64,000 nt of DNA from Diplonema papillatum (taxonomy: Eukaryota; Euglenozoa; Diplonemea; Diplonemida; Diplonemidae): the NCBI GenBank assembly GCA_030068145.1, contig JAPJBO010000459.1, forward strand, positions 62,001-126,000. Reading direction: 5' to 3'. The translations under genes and the position numbers were made by a program. A model generated the notes under the pieces. That model made no database searches, had not been told where the DNA came from, and worked only from the letters and a program-made list of their open reading frames with translations. Below are positions 1 through 7,719 of the stretch, in pieces; positions within the stretch are counted from its first letter, which is position 1; every line of letters starts with the position of its first letter.

Positions 1-1
1 G

Positions 2-239
2 GGCAAGTCAATCGTAGAACTCGGCTCCGGCCGCGGCCTCCTGAGCATTGTGGCCTTGGAGGCCGGGGCGACCAGAGCCGTGGTCACGGACTTGCCGGCC
101 GTCATCCAGCACTCGACGGCCAACGTGAAACGGCTCACGGGTCGGACAGACCGCGAGACCCTCCAGCAGCACCCCGGCCACAATGCGCCGTTTACGTGCC
201 GTTGGTTGGCCGCTGCGCTCTTGTCCCGGAGGGGGCAGG
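2..239 (+). CDS. Partial methyltransferase exon (lysine methyltransferase, Methyltransf_16-like)
   Basis: The window opens inside an exon on the + strand, read from base 2. It encodes an S-adenosylmethionine-binding motif I (VELGSGRGLLSIVAL, E-x-G-x-G-x-G), followed by a second strand ending in VVTDLP and a helix with TANVKR. This order (motif I, then an acidic TDLP, then N-V-x-R) is typical of the METTL21/FAM86/Methyltransf_16 protein-lysine methyltransferases, which methylate lysines on chaperones and translation factors. The substrate cannot be told from this fragment. The 5' part lies outside the window. The frame stays open past base 240 but there enters a dispersed repeat, so the exon probably ends at or before about 239; I see no clear donor. 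Downstream exons were not found. Confidence 0.6.
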
Positions 240-410
240 GATTGCAAGAACGTGCTTGGAATGGGTATGTGCTCAACACCGCACTGGTCCCGTCTGCGCC
301 GTGTTTCGGTCCTTTAAGCCATGGACACATAAGGCGGACCATCATCAGCGCGGAACCTGAGTGTCTGCAGACAGGACTGCGGTGTGAGTCTGGAGGGGGC
401 AGGAAGGAAC
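240..410 (+). repeat. Dispersed repeat family R5
   Basis: This segment starts GATTGCAAGAACGTGCTTGG and recurs, diverged, at about 1312-1410 (+), 43,640-43,720 (+), 53,690-53,850 (-) and 54,530-54,690 (-). Copies share the CTCAACACCGCACTGGTCCC core and, where long enough, a tail running toward the GTCTGGAGGG motif. It encodes nothing I recognise. Boundaries are approximate. Confidence 0.75.
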
Positions 411-675
411 ATTTTCTTTCGAACCAGCCGCTACACACGATGCAGTCCAGCCTCTAAAGCTGCAGTCAACGAGTGCTTCTCTATAACACACATGAGCCCG
501 TCCACCCCTATTTCCTGGAACTGCATCTAACTGCCTGCCGCTGTCTATTACAGTCCGTCAGCAGTCTATCACAGGTTAGCATAGGACGACCGAAGAGGTA
601 GTCACCCAGCGGCGAATGCAGGCCATCACAGATACTCCGCATGTTAACCTCATCTAACCCAAACTACGCGTGAAC
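411..675. other. Non-coding, nothing recognised
   Basis: I see no supported gene, RNA or repeat in this stretch, which lies between a dispersed repeat and the leader-like repeat at 676-880. Confidence 0.4.
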
Positions 676-880
676 TCCAGCAACTTTTGCTCGAGTGAAC
701 CAGACTCTCCAAAAGCGGGTGTGACCACACCCGCACTTGAGGCCGGACTTTAGCTCGAGCAAAAGTTGCTGGAGTTCACCGTGCAATAGAGTGTGCACAC
801 CCTATTTCCGGGTGTGGTCACACCCGCACTTGAGGCCGGACTTTAGCTCGAGAAAAAGTTGCTGGAGTTCATTGTGTACC
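676..880 (-). repeat. Repeat sharing the PDZ-exon leader, with palindromes
   Basis: About 93 bp is duplicated in tandem here. Each unit carries CACACCCGCACTTGAGG and then GCTCGAG(C/A)AAAAGTTGCTGG. The left edge holds arms GCGGGTGTG/CACACCCGC separated by two bases. The same leader (CTCCAGCAACTTTTGCTC, then the GCGGGTGTG palindrome) precedes every copy of the PDZ exon at 36.4-37.7 kb, so this is a dispersed element that also sits upstream of that gene. Confidence 0.7.
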
Positions 881-940
881 ACAGCCTACCAGCAGGGGGT
901 GGGCCGGTCCCACAGAGCCCCTTTCCCGGAGTAGTTAGCT

Positions 941-1185
941 GCCACGACAAACTTTTTTTGTATAAGCACCTGCTTTGTAGGAAATACTTGAGGCTGCCAG
1001 CTGCAAAAGTCCAAAGGAGGTAGATGTGCTGTAGCCTACACGAAACACAGGTGAATCTGGGTTTAGTGGCGGGCGTAAGCGTTCAACAAAAAAGACTCAC
1101 TTTGTAGTTGCATTGTTTCTCCCCCTCTAGCCCCCTTCGAAGTAAGCACAAGGCAGCCCCTCGAGTATTTTTCATGGCAGCTGTA
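941..1185 (-). repeat. Dispersed repeat family R1 (full-length, reverse copy)
   Basis: This is the reverse complement of the tandem units at 28,975-29,420. It contains CACAGGTGAATCTGGGTTTA, TTTCTCCCCCTCTAGCC and the CTCGAGTATTTTT end. A 5'-only copy lies at 5455-5560 (+), and a diverged copy near 51,380-51,510. About 220 bp, non-coding and SINE-sized; no internal polymerase III boxes were identified. Confidence 0.75.
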
Positions 1186-1419
1186 CATACAATTCCTTGA
1201 CATCCCGTCGCGTGCATTTGTGGTATCGCCGCACTTTTTCGGCTTCGGGACTCCGTGTGGGTTCTCCGTTCAGGTTGCAAGTCGAGTGGTGGGAGGGAGG
1301 ATTGGAATGGAAATGTGCTGAAACACCCCGGACTGGTCCCATATCTGCACCGTGCTTCTGTCCTTCTTCTAAGCCACGGACCAGGCGGACCCGTCGTCCA
1401 GCGCGGGATCGGAGCGGTT

Positions 1420-2013
1420 TTAGCAAGCGCCGCCCTGAGGGGGGTAGCCGCCGCCCTGCGGCGGGAACCCGCCGGGAGCCGGGTACCCGCCTCCAGCGGG
1501 GGGGTAGCCTCCGCCGGCGGGGGGGTAGCCGCCGCCCGCGGGGGGGTAGCCTCCGCCCGCGGGGGGGTAGCCGCCGCCCGCGGGGGGGTAGCCTCCGCCC
1601 GCGGGGGGGTAGCCGCCGCCCGCGGGGGGGTAGCCGGGGGCGCCTCCTGGGGCTCCCGGGTATCCGCCGGGGGCTGGCGGGTACCCACCAGGCGCGCCGC
1701 CGTGCTGCGGCGCGGGGTAGCCCCCGGGGTAGCCGCCGCCCTGCTGCGGAGGGTAGCCCCCCGGTTGCTGCTGGGGGTAGCCGCCGCCTTGCTGTTGCGG
1801 GTAGCCGCCTCCTTGCTGTTGCGGGTAGCCGCCGCCTTGCTGCTGCGGGTATCCTTGCTGCTGCGGCTGGGACTGCGAGCTGCCGCCCATCATGCCGGCC
1901 ATGGCGCCCAATTTCGAAGGCTTGCCCGGTTTGGTCTTGCCGGCGACTTTGCCGTCTCCGTCGAGGTCGATGCCCACCTTCGACTCCACCATGTTGAAGA
2001 GCATCTTGTTCAT
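1420..2013 (-). CDS. GYP-repeat protein with an acidic D-x-D-x-D-G N-terminal motif
   Basis: A 197-residue frame starting at the ATG at 2013. The first 45 residues are non-repetitive: a short amphipathic start, then [11 protein letters not shown] (a single acidic loop of the D-x-D-x-D-G type), and a Gly/Met-rich stretch (MAGMMGG). The rest is low complexity, first GGGYPQQQ units and then about nine GGGYPPAG units, ending GGAC-stop at 1420. GYP(P/Q) repeats occur in the tails of annexins, of some rhodopsins and of many protist membrane-associated proteins, so a membrane- or calcium-linked role is possible but not shown. Nothing suggests an intron inside the frame. The repeats also leave several other frames open, but only this frame has a sensible non-repeat N-terminus. 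Function unknown. Confidence 0.6.
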   Translation of the reverse strand: MNKMLFNMVESKVGIDLDGDGKVAGKTKPGKPSKLGAMAGMMGGSSQSQPQQQGYPQQQGGGYPQQQGGGYPQQQGGGYPQQQPGGYPPQQGGGYPGGYPAPQHGGAPGGYPPAPGGYPGAPGGAPGYPPAGGGYPPAGGGYPPAGGGYPPAGGGYPPAGGGYPPAGGGYPPAGGGYPAPGGFPPQGGGYPPQGGAC

Positions 2014-2156
2014 TGTTACCTTCTCTCTCTGGTTTGCTTTGTGTTGCTGTTTTACTTTTCTTCCTGCAGTGTGTTGTGTGATCGAGCGTTGGTTGCGGTG
2101 TGAGGGTTATGAGATGAATGCTTTGGTTTGTGCATTGTTGTGTAGTGTTATGGTTG

Positions 2157-2700
2157 TGAATTGTGTGTTGTGGCTGTGCGCTGTGCTCTCGTAACACCAC
2201 GTCTCCGGGTGGTCACTGGATTTCGAGGACTGGTGAGGCTAGCCGCCTCCTTGCTGGGGTAGCCACCTTCCTTGCTGCAGGTATCCTCCCGGTGCTCCGT
2301 GCTGCTGCTGCTGCTGGTGTGTTGTGTGATCGAGCGTTGTGTGTGGTTGTGGTTTGGGATAGAATGCAAAGAATCCGTGGCAATGCTCTGCATCGCCGGC
2401 GTTGCGGATCTCTTCGCACGTGATGTGGCATGTTTTCGCCTTCAGCTCGTCTTTGATCGTCGCGTGGCGTTGCGGATTGTGTGTTGTGGTTTGAGGGTTG
2501 TGCAATGTATGCTCTTTTTGCGCACTGTATTGTGGCTGAATTGTGTGTTGTGGTTTGTGAGATGTGTGCTCTGCTTTGTGCATTGTATTGTGGCGTGAAT
2601 TGTGTGTTGTGGACTGTTGGCTGTGAGCTGCTCTCGTAACACCACGCTCCGGGTAGTCGTTGGATTTCGAGGACTGGAGTGTTCCAGCTACAGAGTGTTC
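2157..2700. repeat. GT-rich tandem duplication upstream of the GYP-repeat gene
   Basis: The block GTGAATTGTGTGTTGTGG through CGTAACACCACG and TGGATTTCGAGGACTGG occurs at about 2157-2232 and again at about 2594-2682. Between and around these, TTGTGTGTTGTGG-type strings repeat irregularly. Long reading frames here on the - strand (His/Thr/Asn-rich) are by-products of the GT bias. Confidence 0.65.
2239..2325 (-). pseudogene. Decayed copy of the GYP-repeat exon
   Basis: On the - strand this encodes a glutamine run, then HGAPGGY and QQGGG, matching the HGGAPGGY...QQGGG order of the gene at 1420-2013. One GGYPQQQ unit has become GRWLPQQ, and the piece is only about 28 codons long. It lies 230 bp upstream of the intact gene inside the GT-rich duplication. 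Confidence 0.55.
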
Positions 2701-3115
2701 CACACTTCGGAGAGTGGGACGCCACCTAAGTTGCAAGTAGCATAGACGTTCTTTTGCGGGGAGGCTTTCGATCGGCGACGTACGCCTGCGGCTGCAAGCA
2801 TCGGCCTCGTCACGACGCGAACTCAAAAAGAGTACCCTGGCGCCCTTTAAGGCAACCCGCAGAGGGTAGAACATGACGGAGAAAAAGGGGAGAGAAGCGG
2901 GGAATAAACGAGGTCTGCGTTTTCGGCGTTACGTTCTTTTCCGGGAGGGGAGACCGAAGCGAACGTGCCGCAGGCACCCGCAGTGCTTGGGGACACTGCG
3001 CGATGAGCGTATACTTATCCAACAAAAAATAAGGTGTTGGATGACCGCGTGGACGAACTGGTTCGCACAACGTTAAGGCTGACAAAGTTGATTCCAAGGC
3101 CGGAGTTTGTCGCCA

Positions 3116-3492
3116 TTCGTCTAGGCGGACCTTCAGGGGGCCCGAAGCTGCGGTCACGCGGCCATCTCGTGCCCTCTCGCCTTTCCATCGTTCGGCAGCC
3201 GAATGCGCTGGCGTTTTTCCGCCTTGCGAGGCTCAACAGTCTCCTTCCACTTCCCGAAAATCGAGTCCATGTACTCGACGACCTTTTTGGTGCGCTCTGC
3301 ACACTGCTCGGCAACCTTGTCAAGGTCAGCAGGGAGGCAACAAGACCAACCCCAGTTGTCTTGACGCAATTGGGGACGAGGGCGCACGCGACATCCGCCA
3401 AGGTTGAAAGTGTCGAGCGATGAAAAGGCGAGAGGCACGAGATGACCGCGTGACCGCAAGCTTCGGGCCCCCTGAAGGCCCGCCTAGACGTC
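3116..3492. repeat. Inverted repeat with about 70-bp arms
   Basis: The left arm (about 3116-3183, CGTCTAGGCGGACCTTCAGG onward) is matched in reverse complement by the right arm (about 3423-3492), with a few mismatches. About 240 bp lie between the arms, including the candidate exon. Confidence 0.8.
3154..3315 (-). CDS. Candidate terminal exon, unrecognised protein
   Basis: After a pyrimidine-rich stretch ending ...TTGACAAG, the - strand encodes 53 residues to a TGA at 3154. It begins VAEQCAERTKKVVEYMDSI and continues with an aromatic and charged helix (FGKWKETVEP) and a basic tail. Composition and helical periodicity look protein-like, and the frame is free of repeat sequence. No family recognised. 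It lies between the arms of an inverted repeat (3116-3492). Upstream exons were not identified; part of the preceding sequence is itself duplicated (3338-3420 and 3503-3590). It could be the 3' end of a gene or a transposed fragment. Confidence 0.35.
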   Translation of the reverse strand, partial: VAEQCAERTKKVVEYMDSIFGKWKETVEPRKAEKRQRIRLPNDGKARGHEMAA

Positions 3493-3590
3493 CACAACAG
3501 AGAGAACAAGATCAACCCCAGTTGTCTTGACGCAATTGGGGCCGAGGGCGCACGCGACATGCGCCAAGAGGTTGAAAGGGCGGCGACGTG
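3338..3590. repeat. Direct duplication of about 85 bp
   Basis: CCCAGTTGTCTTGACGCAAT and its flanks occur at 3338-3420 and at 3503-3590. The second copy lies just outside the inverted repeat described above. Confidence 0.75.
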
Positions 3591-3759
3591 TCTCCGGGTG
3601 TGGCGAGCGTCCCGCTCGCAACTGGCATCTTCTTCGGAAACACGTATGGCCATAGCCTCATGCCGCCCGCCGAAAGCTAGCTGTGGCCTCGAGGAACCCA
3701 CGCATTCTTCTCAACTGGATTCTGGCACAGACGAGGCGTTCAGCCGTGATCACAACCAT

Positions 3760-3895
3760 CCGATTTCCTTCCGCAGTGTCAACTGGTGGAAAGATTTTGA
3801 CCGCCGCGGGAAATTTCCTTCCGCAAGGTATGCTGGTGGAAATTGTTTGACCGCCGCGGAAAACTCCCTTCGGGAAATTTCCTTCCGCAGTCTCG
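3760..3895. repeat. Short imperfect tandem repeat (TTTGACCGCCGCGG)
   Basis: Two to three diverged units of about 50 bp carry TTTCCTTCCGCA and TTTGACCGCCGCGG. Non-coding. Confidence 0.55.
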
Positions 3896-4009
3896 ATGCC
3901 GATTACGGAGTCCGCACATCCGTGAAGCTGAACTGACCACGCTTGTCATTTCCAGCCCACGCGGGGTGGGGGCGGGAGTGCGGCTGCGACAGGTGCCACC
4001 AACGGTCGG

Positions 4010-4250
4010 AGTCTCCGGAAGGCTCGTCGTGGGAGTCTCCGGAAGGCTCGTCGTGGAAGTCTCCGGAAGGCTCGTCGTGGGAGTCTCCGGAAGGCTCGTC
4101 GTGGGAGTCTCCGGAAGGCTCGTCGTGGGAGTCTCCGGAAGGCTCGTCGTGGGAGTCTCCGGAAGGCTCGTCGTGGGAGTCTCCGGAAGGCTCGTAGTGG
4201 GAGTCTCCGGAAGGCTCGTCGTGGGAGTCTCCGGAAGGCTCGTCGTGGGC
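4010..4250. repeat. 24-bp minisatellite, about 10 units
   Basis: The unit is GGGAGTCTCCGGAAGGCTCG plus TCGT, repeated ten times with two single-base variants. At 24 bp (8 codons) it keeps several frames open on both strands, for example ESPEGSSW on +. There is no flanking protein-like sequence. Confidence 0.9.
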
Positions 4251-4377
4251 GTTTGCGGCTTCGGCGAAGCTCTCCCGCAGCGTGCAGCAGCACCGCGCCG
4301 TGTTCGACTACCGCTCGGTCCTCGTCACGACCAGAGATCTCGTCTCGCTCACACCGCGGCTTGCTGCTATTAGCTCA

Positions 4378-4775
4378 GCATTCCCAAACTGAGCGGCTCG
4401 TGCTAGCAAGGAGTTAACCAACATGGCTCGTCGAGGAAATACCGGACTCTCACCCTCTGTGGATACCCCATTCCAGAAGACTTACATCGACGCCAGTTGT
4501 GTCCCCAAGCAGCTTGCGCCACATTCCGGATATCCGTAGAACACCGGTTCAGGCCTGCTTGGGCTCTGCCCTGCTCACTCGCCGTTACCAGAGCATCGCT
4601 CTTGCTTTGTTTTCCTGCTCTGAGTAATATGCTTAAGTTTAGCGCGTAGATCTTCAACAGCTGAGTTCGTGAGAGTTTCATTCGAACGACCTGTTTTCCA
4701 AAAATCAATCCGTGCCTTTGAAGTGTGAACCTCACGAGACTAGACGACTTTTGGAAACCGTCAGTTGCTCTCATG
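4378..4775 (-). rRNA. 28S rRNA 5'-end fragment (ITS2/28S junction and D1), orphan copy
   Basis: Read on the - strand, this has the conserved start of large-subunit rRNA: CTAAACTTAAGCATAT, then AGCAGGAAAACAAAGC, GGTAACGGCGAGTGAGCAGG and GGCAGAGCCCAAGC. It matches the + strand copy at 20,238-20,870 at most positions, with small differences in normally invariant places (for example GAGCAGGAAAACA instead of GCGCAGGAAAAGA). It stops abruptly at about 4378, and no further rRNA follows. A pseudogene or dispersed rDNA fragment, not a functional gene. Confidence 0.85.
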
Positions 4776-4931
4776 GCTTCTTCTGAACGTGCTGCATTCC
4801 TTTGAGAACGGCGGTGCAATTGCACTGCGCCCGGGCTGACGCCGCCGCGAAACGAGAAGCCTTCGTCGCCAAGACGACCGAAGTTCACGCGCTCCTGGCG
4901 GCAGCGAGCACCGCGCCAGGCTGCGCCGGTT

Positions 4932-6333
4932 TTAGCCCTTCTTTTCCTTCTTTTTCCCCTGCTTCTGGCCCTTGCGCGAGTCGGAGGCGGGAGCGTCGAG
5001 GCCCTTGCGCGCCGCACTTTCGAGCTTCCGGTGCTTCGCCTCGTCCCACATGCGGTCCACGATGTGCTGGATCGAGTATCGCTTGTGAAAGCTGTCAATC
5101 TCGTACGCAACGTCGCCAGCGCCACCTGCGCAGTTGTTTTGTGTTTCCGACGATCCCGTGGGACGTACAGATTGGTGTCTTTCGACGTTTTGTTTGTTTG
5201 TGAGGTTCAGCTTGGTGCGGGTGGTCGGTGGGCGGGGGGGGGGGGGTTGGATAGGAAGCTCTACTGTATCGGGCTAGACTTTAATTCATGCTTGAGCCAG
5301 GAGCGTGTTTTGGTGGTTGATCAAAATTCCTTACCTGAATATACACAGGGTAAATACAAGTGGGAAAACGACCGGCACGCACAAACAAAAGAATCTTAAA
5401 AATGGGCTGCTCAAGTCGAAAGACGACTGCGTCCCGGATGCCGTAGACTGGGAGGCACGCACAAAAAATACTCGAGGGGCTGCCTTGTGCTTTCTTCGAA
5501 AGAGGCTAGAGGGGGAGAAACAATACAACTACGAAGTGGGTCTTTTTTGTTGAACGCTCTTGGAACACCAATAAGTGTGGCCGCGAATCCTCCCACTACG
5601 TCGCGCGGAGCACCGATTCCCATGGTAGACCCGCATGATCTACCCGCACGTCCGTGCGGCACGTGTTGGGAAGTTGCAGCAATTCCAGTCCAGAGGCCCC
5701 CGTCCAGAGGCCCCGCCCCACCTGAGGGGCCCCGAAGTGTGAGAGGGTGCCGCATTTCCGGGTGACACGCTTTTGTAACACCAGCTTCTGAGGCTGGCCT
5801 CCACCGTGTGGAGGAAGGGGTTCGGTACTGAACCCAGAACACATACCGTTGAACAGGTCGTCGTGCCCCTTTGCGTCGATGCTTTTGATGGCTTTGACCC
5901 AAAACGTGTTGTAGTAGTTCTTGTCCTCTTTGCTGCTGATGAGACTCCCCTTCTCGGGGCGCACGATGAGCATTGGGTGCATGACCGAGGCCAGCTTCTC
6001 GTGCGGCAAAGACCAGAACTCCGGCCGTGGACTGTCGGGCGGGTCGTCGGGGTTGCCTTGCAGCAGTGCTTTGAACAGGGCCGCATCTTCGGACGCGCAG
6101 GACAAATCGCTCTCCCGCGGCCGCAGCTCGGCGAGCTCCTTCCGCATGGAGTCGACTTCCGCGTCGGTGACGTTCGGGTCCGTTTCCGAGAACACAAGCG
6201 CGCGGCGCAGATCGGCTGCCCGCATGCCTGCCTGGCTCACCACAGGAGTGTCCAGCAGGGTGACGGTCCCTATCCGGCTGGGAAAGTCGTGCGCCAGCTG
6301 GAGGGCGAGGAGCGCTCCCACCGAGTGTCCAAT
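4932..6333 (-). CDS. Alpha/beta hydrolase, two 3' exons
   Basis: Exon A (6333-5847) follows the acceptor CCCTCCAACAG and opens with IGHSVGALLALQLAHDF, the nucleophile elbow G-H-S-V-G of alpha/beta hydrolases. The strand LLDTPVV and a long helical cap insert follow. The C-terminal part carries HPMLIVRPEKG, where the catalytic acid is expected, and KGHDDLFN, whose histidine would complete the triad. The donor is GTATGT with phase 1. Exon B (5125-4932) follows CTGCGCAG with matching phase and encodes an amphipathic helix (AYEIDSFHKRYSIQHIV) and a Lys-rich tail to TAA. The 721-bp intron holds pieces of families R1 and R9. Upstream exons with the N-terminal half were not found; 226 residues are visible. 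Class and phase agreement are seen directly; the substrate is unknown. Confidence 0.75.
5140..5240 (+). repeat. Dispersed repeat family R15
   Basis: TGTGTTTCCGACGATCCC through ACGTACAGATTGGTGTCTTT recurs at 33,238-33,340 (+). The copies are about 100 bp long and roughly 85 percent alike by eye, and both end in a homopolymer (G here, A there). Confidence 0.7.
5285..5390 (-). repeat. Dispersed repeat family R9 (reverse copy)
   Basis: Reverse complement of the segments at 20,890-21,045 and 26,335-26,490: GAGCGTGTTTTGGTGGTTGA, CCTTACCTGAATATACACAG and TGGGAAAACGACCGGCACGC are shared. Confidence 0.8.
5455..5560 (+). repeat. Dispersed repeat family R1 (partial copy)
   Basis: AAAATACTCGAGGGGCTGCC to TGGGTCTTTTTTGTTGAACG matches the first half of the R1 units at 28,975-29,420. 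It lies inside the hydrolase intron. Confidence 0.8.
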
Positions 6334-6389
6334 CTGTTGGAGGGAGGGGTGGATTCCGTAGAGTGCAAGTTCACTTTGAGATCCGGGGG

Positions 6390-6800
6390 TTTAAAGCCAC
6401 AGCTATTGGAGGGCGAGGAGCGCTCCCACCGAGTGTCCAATCTGTTGGAGGGAGGGGTGGATTCCTTAGAGTGCAAGTTCACTTTGAGATCCGGGGTTTT
6501 ATAGTATTCGGATGACCAATGTAGAACAGGGTTCCTTTGAGGTATGTCGCATACTAGTGTGCGTATCGTATCTGCTGTAGTGGCAGCACGTGTACTTGTG
6601 CTGCCTATTGCCGACACCGAGTTCAGGTTCGGGTCCGTTTCCGAGAACACAAGCGCGCGGCGCAGATCGGCTGTCCGCATGCCTGCCTGGCTCACCACAG
6701 GAGTGTCCAGCAGGGTTACGGTCCCTATCCGGCTGGGAGAGTCGTGCCAGCTGGAGGGCGAGGAGTGCTTCCACCAAGTGTCCAAACTGTTGGACCATGC
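6390..6800 (-). pseudogene. Broken copies of the hydrolase nucleophile-elbow exon
   Basis: Two partial copies of the start of hydrolase exon A lie directly upstream. The first (about 6405-6500) repeats only the splice-acceptor region and GHSVGALLALQ. The second (about 6617-6798) covers the first 60 or so codons, but its elbow reads F-G-H-L-V, losing the catalytic serine, and a single-base loss soon after shifts the frame. Both share flanking sequence (TGCAAGTTCACTTTGAGATC) with the functional exon, so they arose by local duplication. Confidence 0.75.
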
Positions 6801-7040
6801 TCCATAATCCAGCGTTGCCTAACGGATCATCGGATTACCACACTAGAAACCATGAAACTACGTGCTCTGATGCTTTGTAGGTGTCGTGCTCTATCCTCTG
6901 CACAATTCAGCATCGCCTGCGGATCATCGTATTACCGCACTGGATACCATTAGAGCACGTGCTCTAATGCTTCGTTGGTACCTTGCTCCATACTTCAGCG
7001 TTGCCTACGGATCATCAGATTACCGCACTAGATCCTCGTT
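6790..7040 (+). repeat. About 100-bp tandem repeat family R6 (three units)
   Basis: Three diverged units contain GGATCATCGGATTACCRCACT and a GCTCTGATGCTT or GCTCTAATGCTT segment. The same family is present in reverse orientation at 32,900-33,225. Confidence 0.8.
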
Positions 7041-7114
7041 TCGATGGGGCAATGTGTTTCTATCTGGCTGGCAATCAGGTGTCAGGTAGAGGGCAAGTCG
7101 TGCACCCGCAAAGC

Positions 7115-7190
7115 TGTTTTGGGGGAGAATCTTAATTCAGTGTTGGGCAAAATCTTGCCTCTCATGCACTTTCGATGCTAGTATCAGACA
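7115..7190 (+). repeat. Dispersed repeat family R2
   Basis: GGGGGAGAATCTTAATTCAG followed by TCTTGCCTCTCATGCA. This family also appears at 17,290-17,450, 28,245-28,295, 38,335-38,425, 43,470-43,640, 43,722-43,855 and 54,365-54,430. Confidence 0.7.
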
Positions 7191-7239
7191 TACATGATTC
7201 ACTGTTTGATTCCTTGCCGACGGCTTCCGTTGTGTTAAG

Positions 7240-7600
7240 CTAAGGAAATGGTTTTTTGTTTTTTTGTTTTTTTAGGACAATCTGCACCAGAGACTTATAT
7301 GGGTCTGAGAGATTTGGCGGGAAAGTTGGGAGTGCAGTGGGTGAAACTTGGGCAGTTGGAACGTTGCCTTTTGGCAGAAGTTTCCGACGCTTGTCGTCCC
7401 ACGTTGGACACTGCTGGAACATGCTCGCCCAGCCAGGTGCCAACTTGGCAGTCAGAACGCGCTGCGGCAAGAAGATCGGGTAAAGGCGTTGGGGCAACAG
7501 GGTCTGTTTGTGTTCCAACTGAGAACGTTAGCCCCGATCTCTCAATCCTGGCACCAGCACCTGCTCCGCTCAATGCAAGACAGTTGAAGTATGGCTAAAG
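7240..7600. other. Unassigned stretch with open frames on both strands
   Basis: A 92-codon frame on - (7518-7240) and overlapping 116-codon and 79-codon frames on + are all free of repeats, but I recognise none of them. Either strand could carry an exon. The - strand reading would lie upstream of the hydrolase gene, yet it shows no hydrolase motif. Confidence 0.2.
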
Positions 7601-7651
7601 ATAAAGTGGTGTCACCTGAGGGGGTGATCTCAGGGCCGCCCACGTGATAAG

Positions 7652-7662
7652 CCGTTAAGCAG
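7652..7662. repeat. Target-site duplication, left end of the LINE
   Basis: CCGTTAAGCAG here is repeated exactly at 13,293-13,303. The bases to its left (GTGTCACCTGAG...GATAAG) and those to the right of the other copy (CGGCTGCCGGCTTATC) together match the uninterrupted repeat at 52,470-52,560. Confidence 0.8.
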
Positions 7663-7719
7663 TGTGAACTTGAAATGCAGGTACCACAGGGGTAAGCTTG
7701 CACTTGTCATAGGCTAGGG

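Noticed and set aside
4010..4250. CRISPR-like regular repeat
   Set aside because: Units are contiguous without spacers; it is a minisatellite in a eukaryotic genome.
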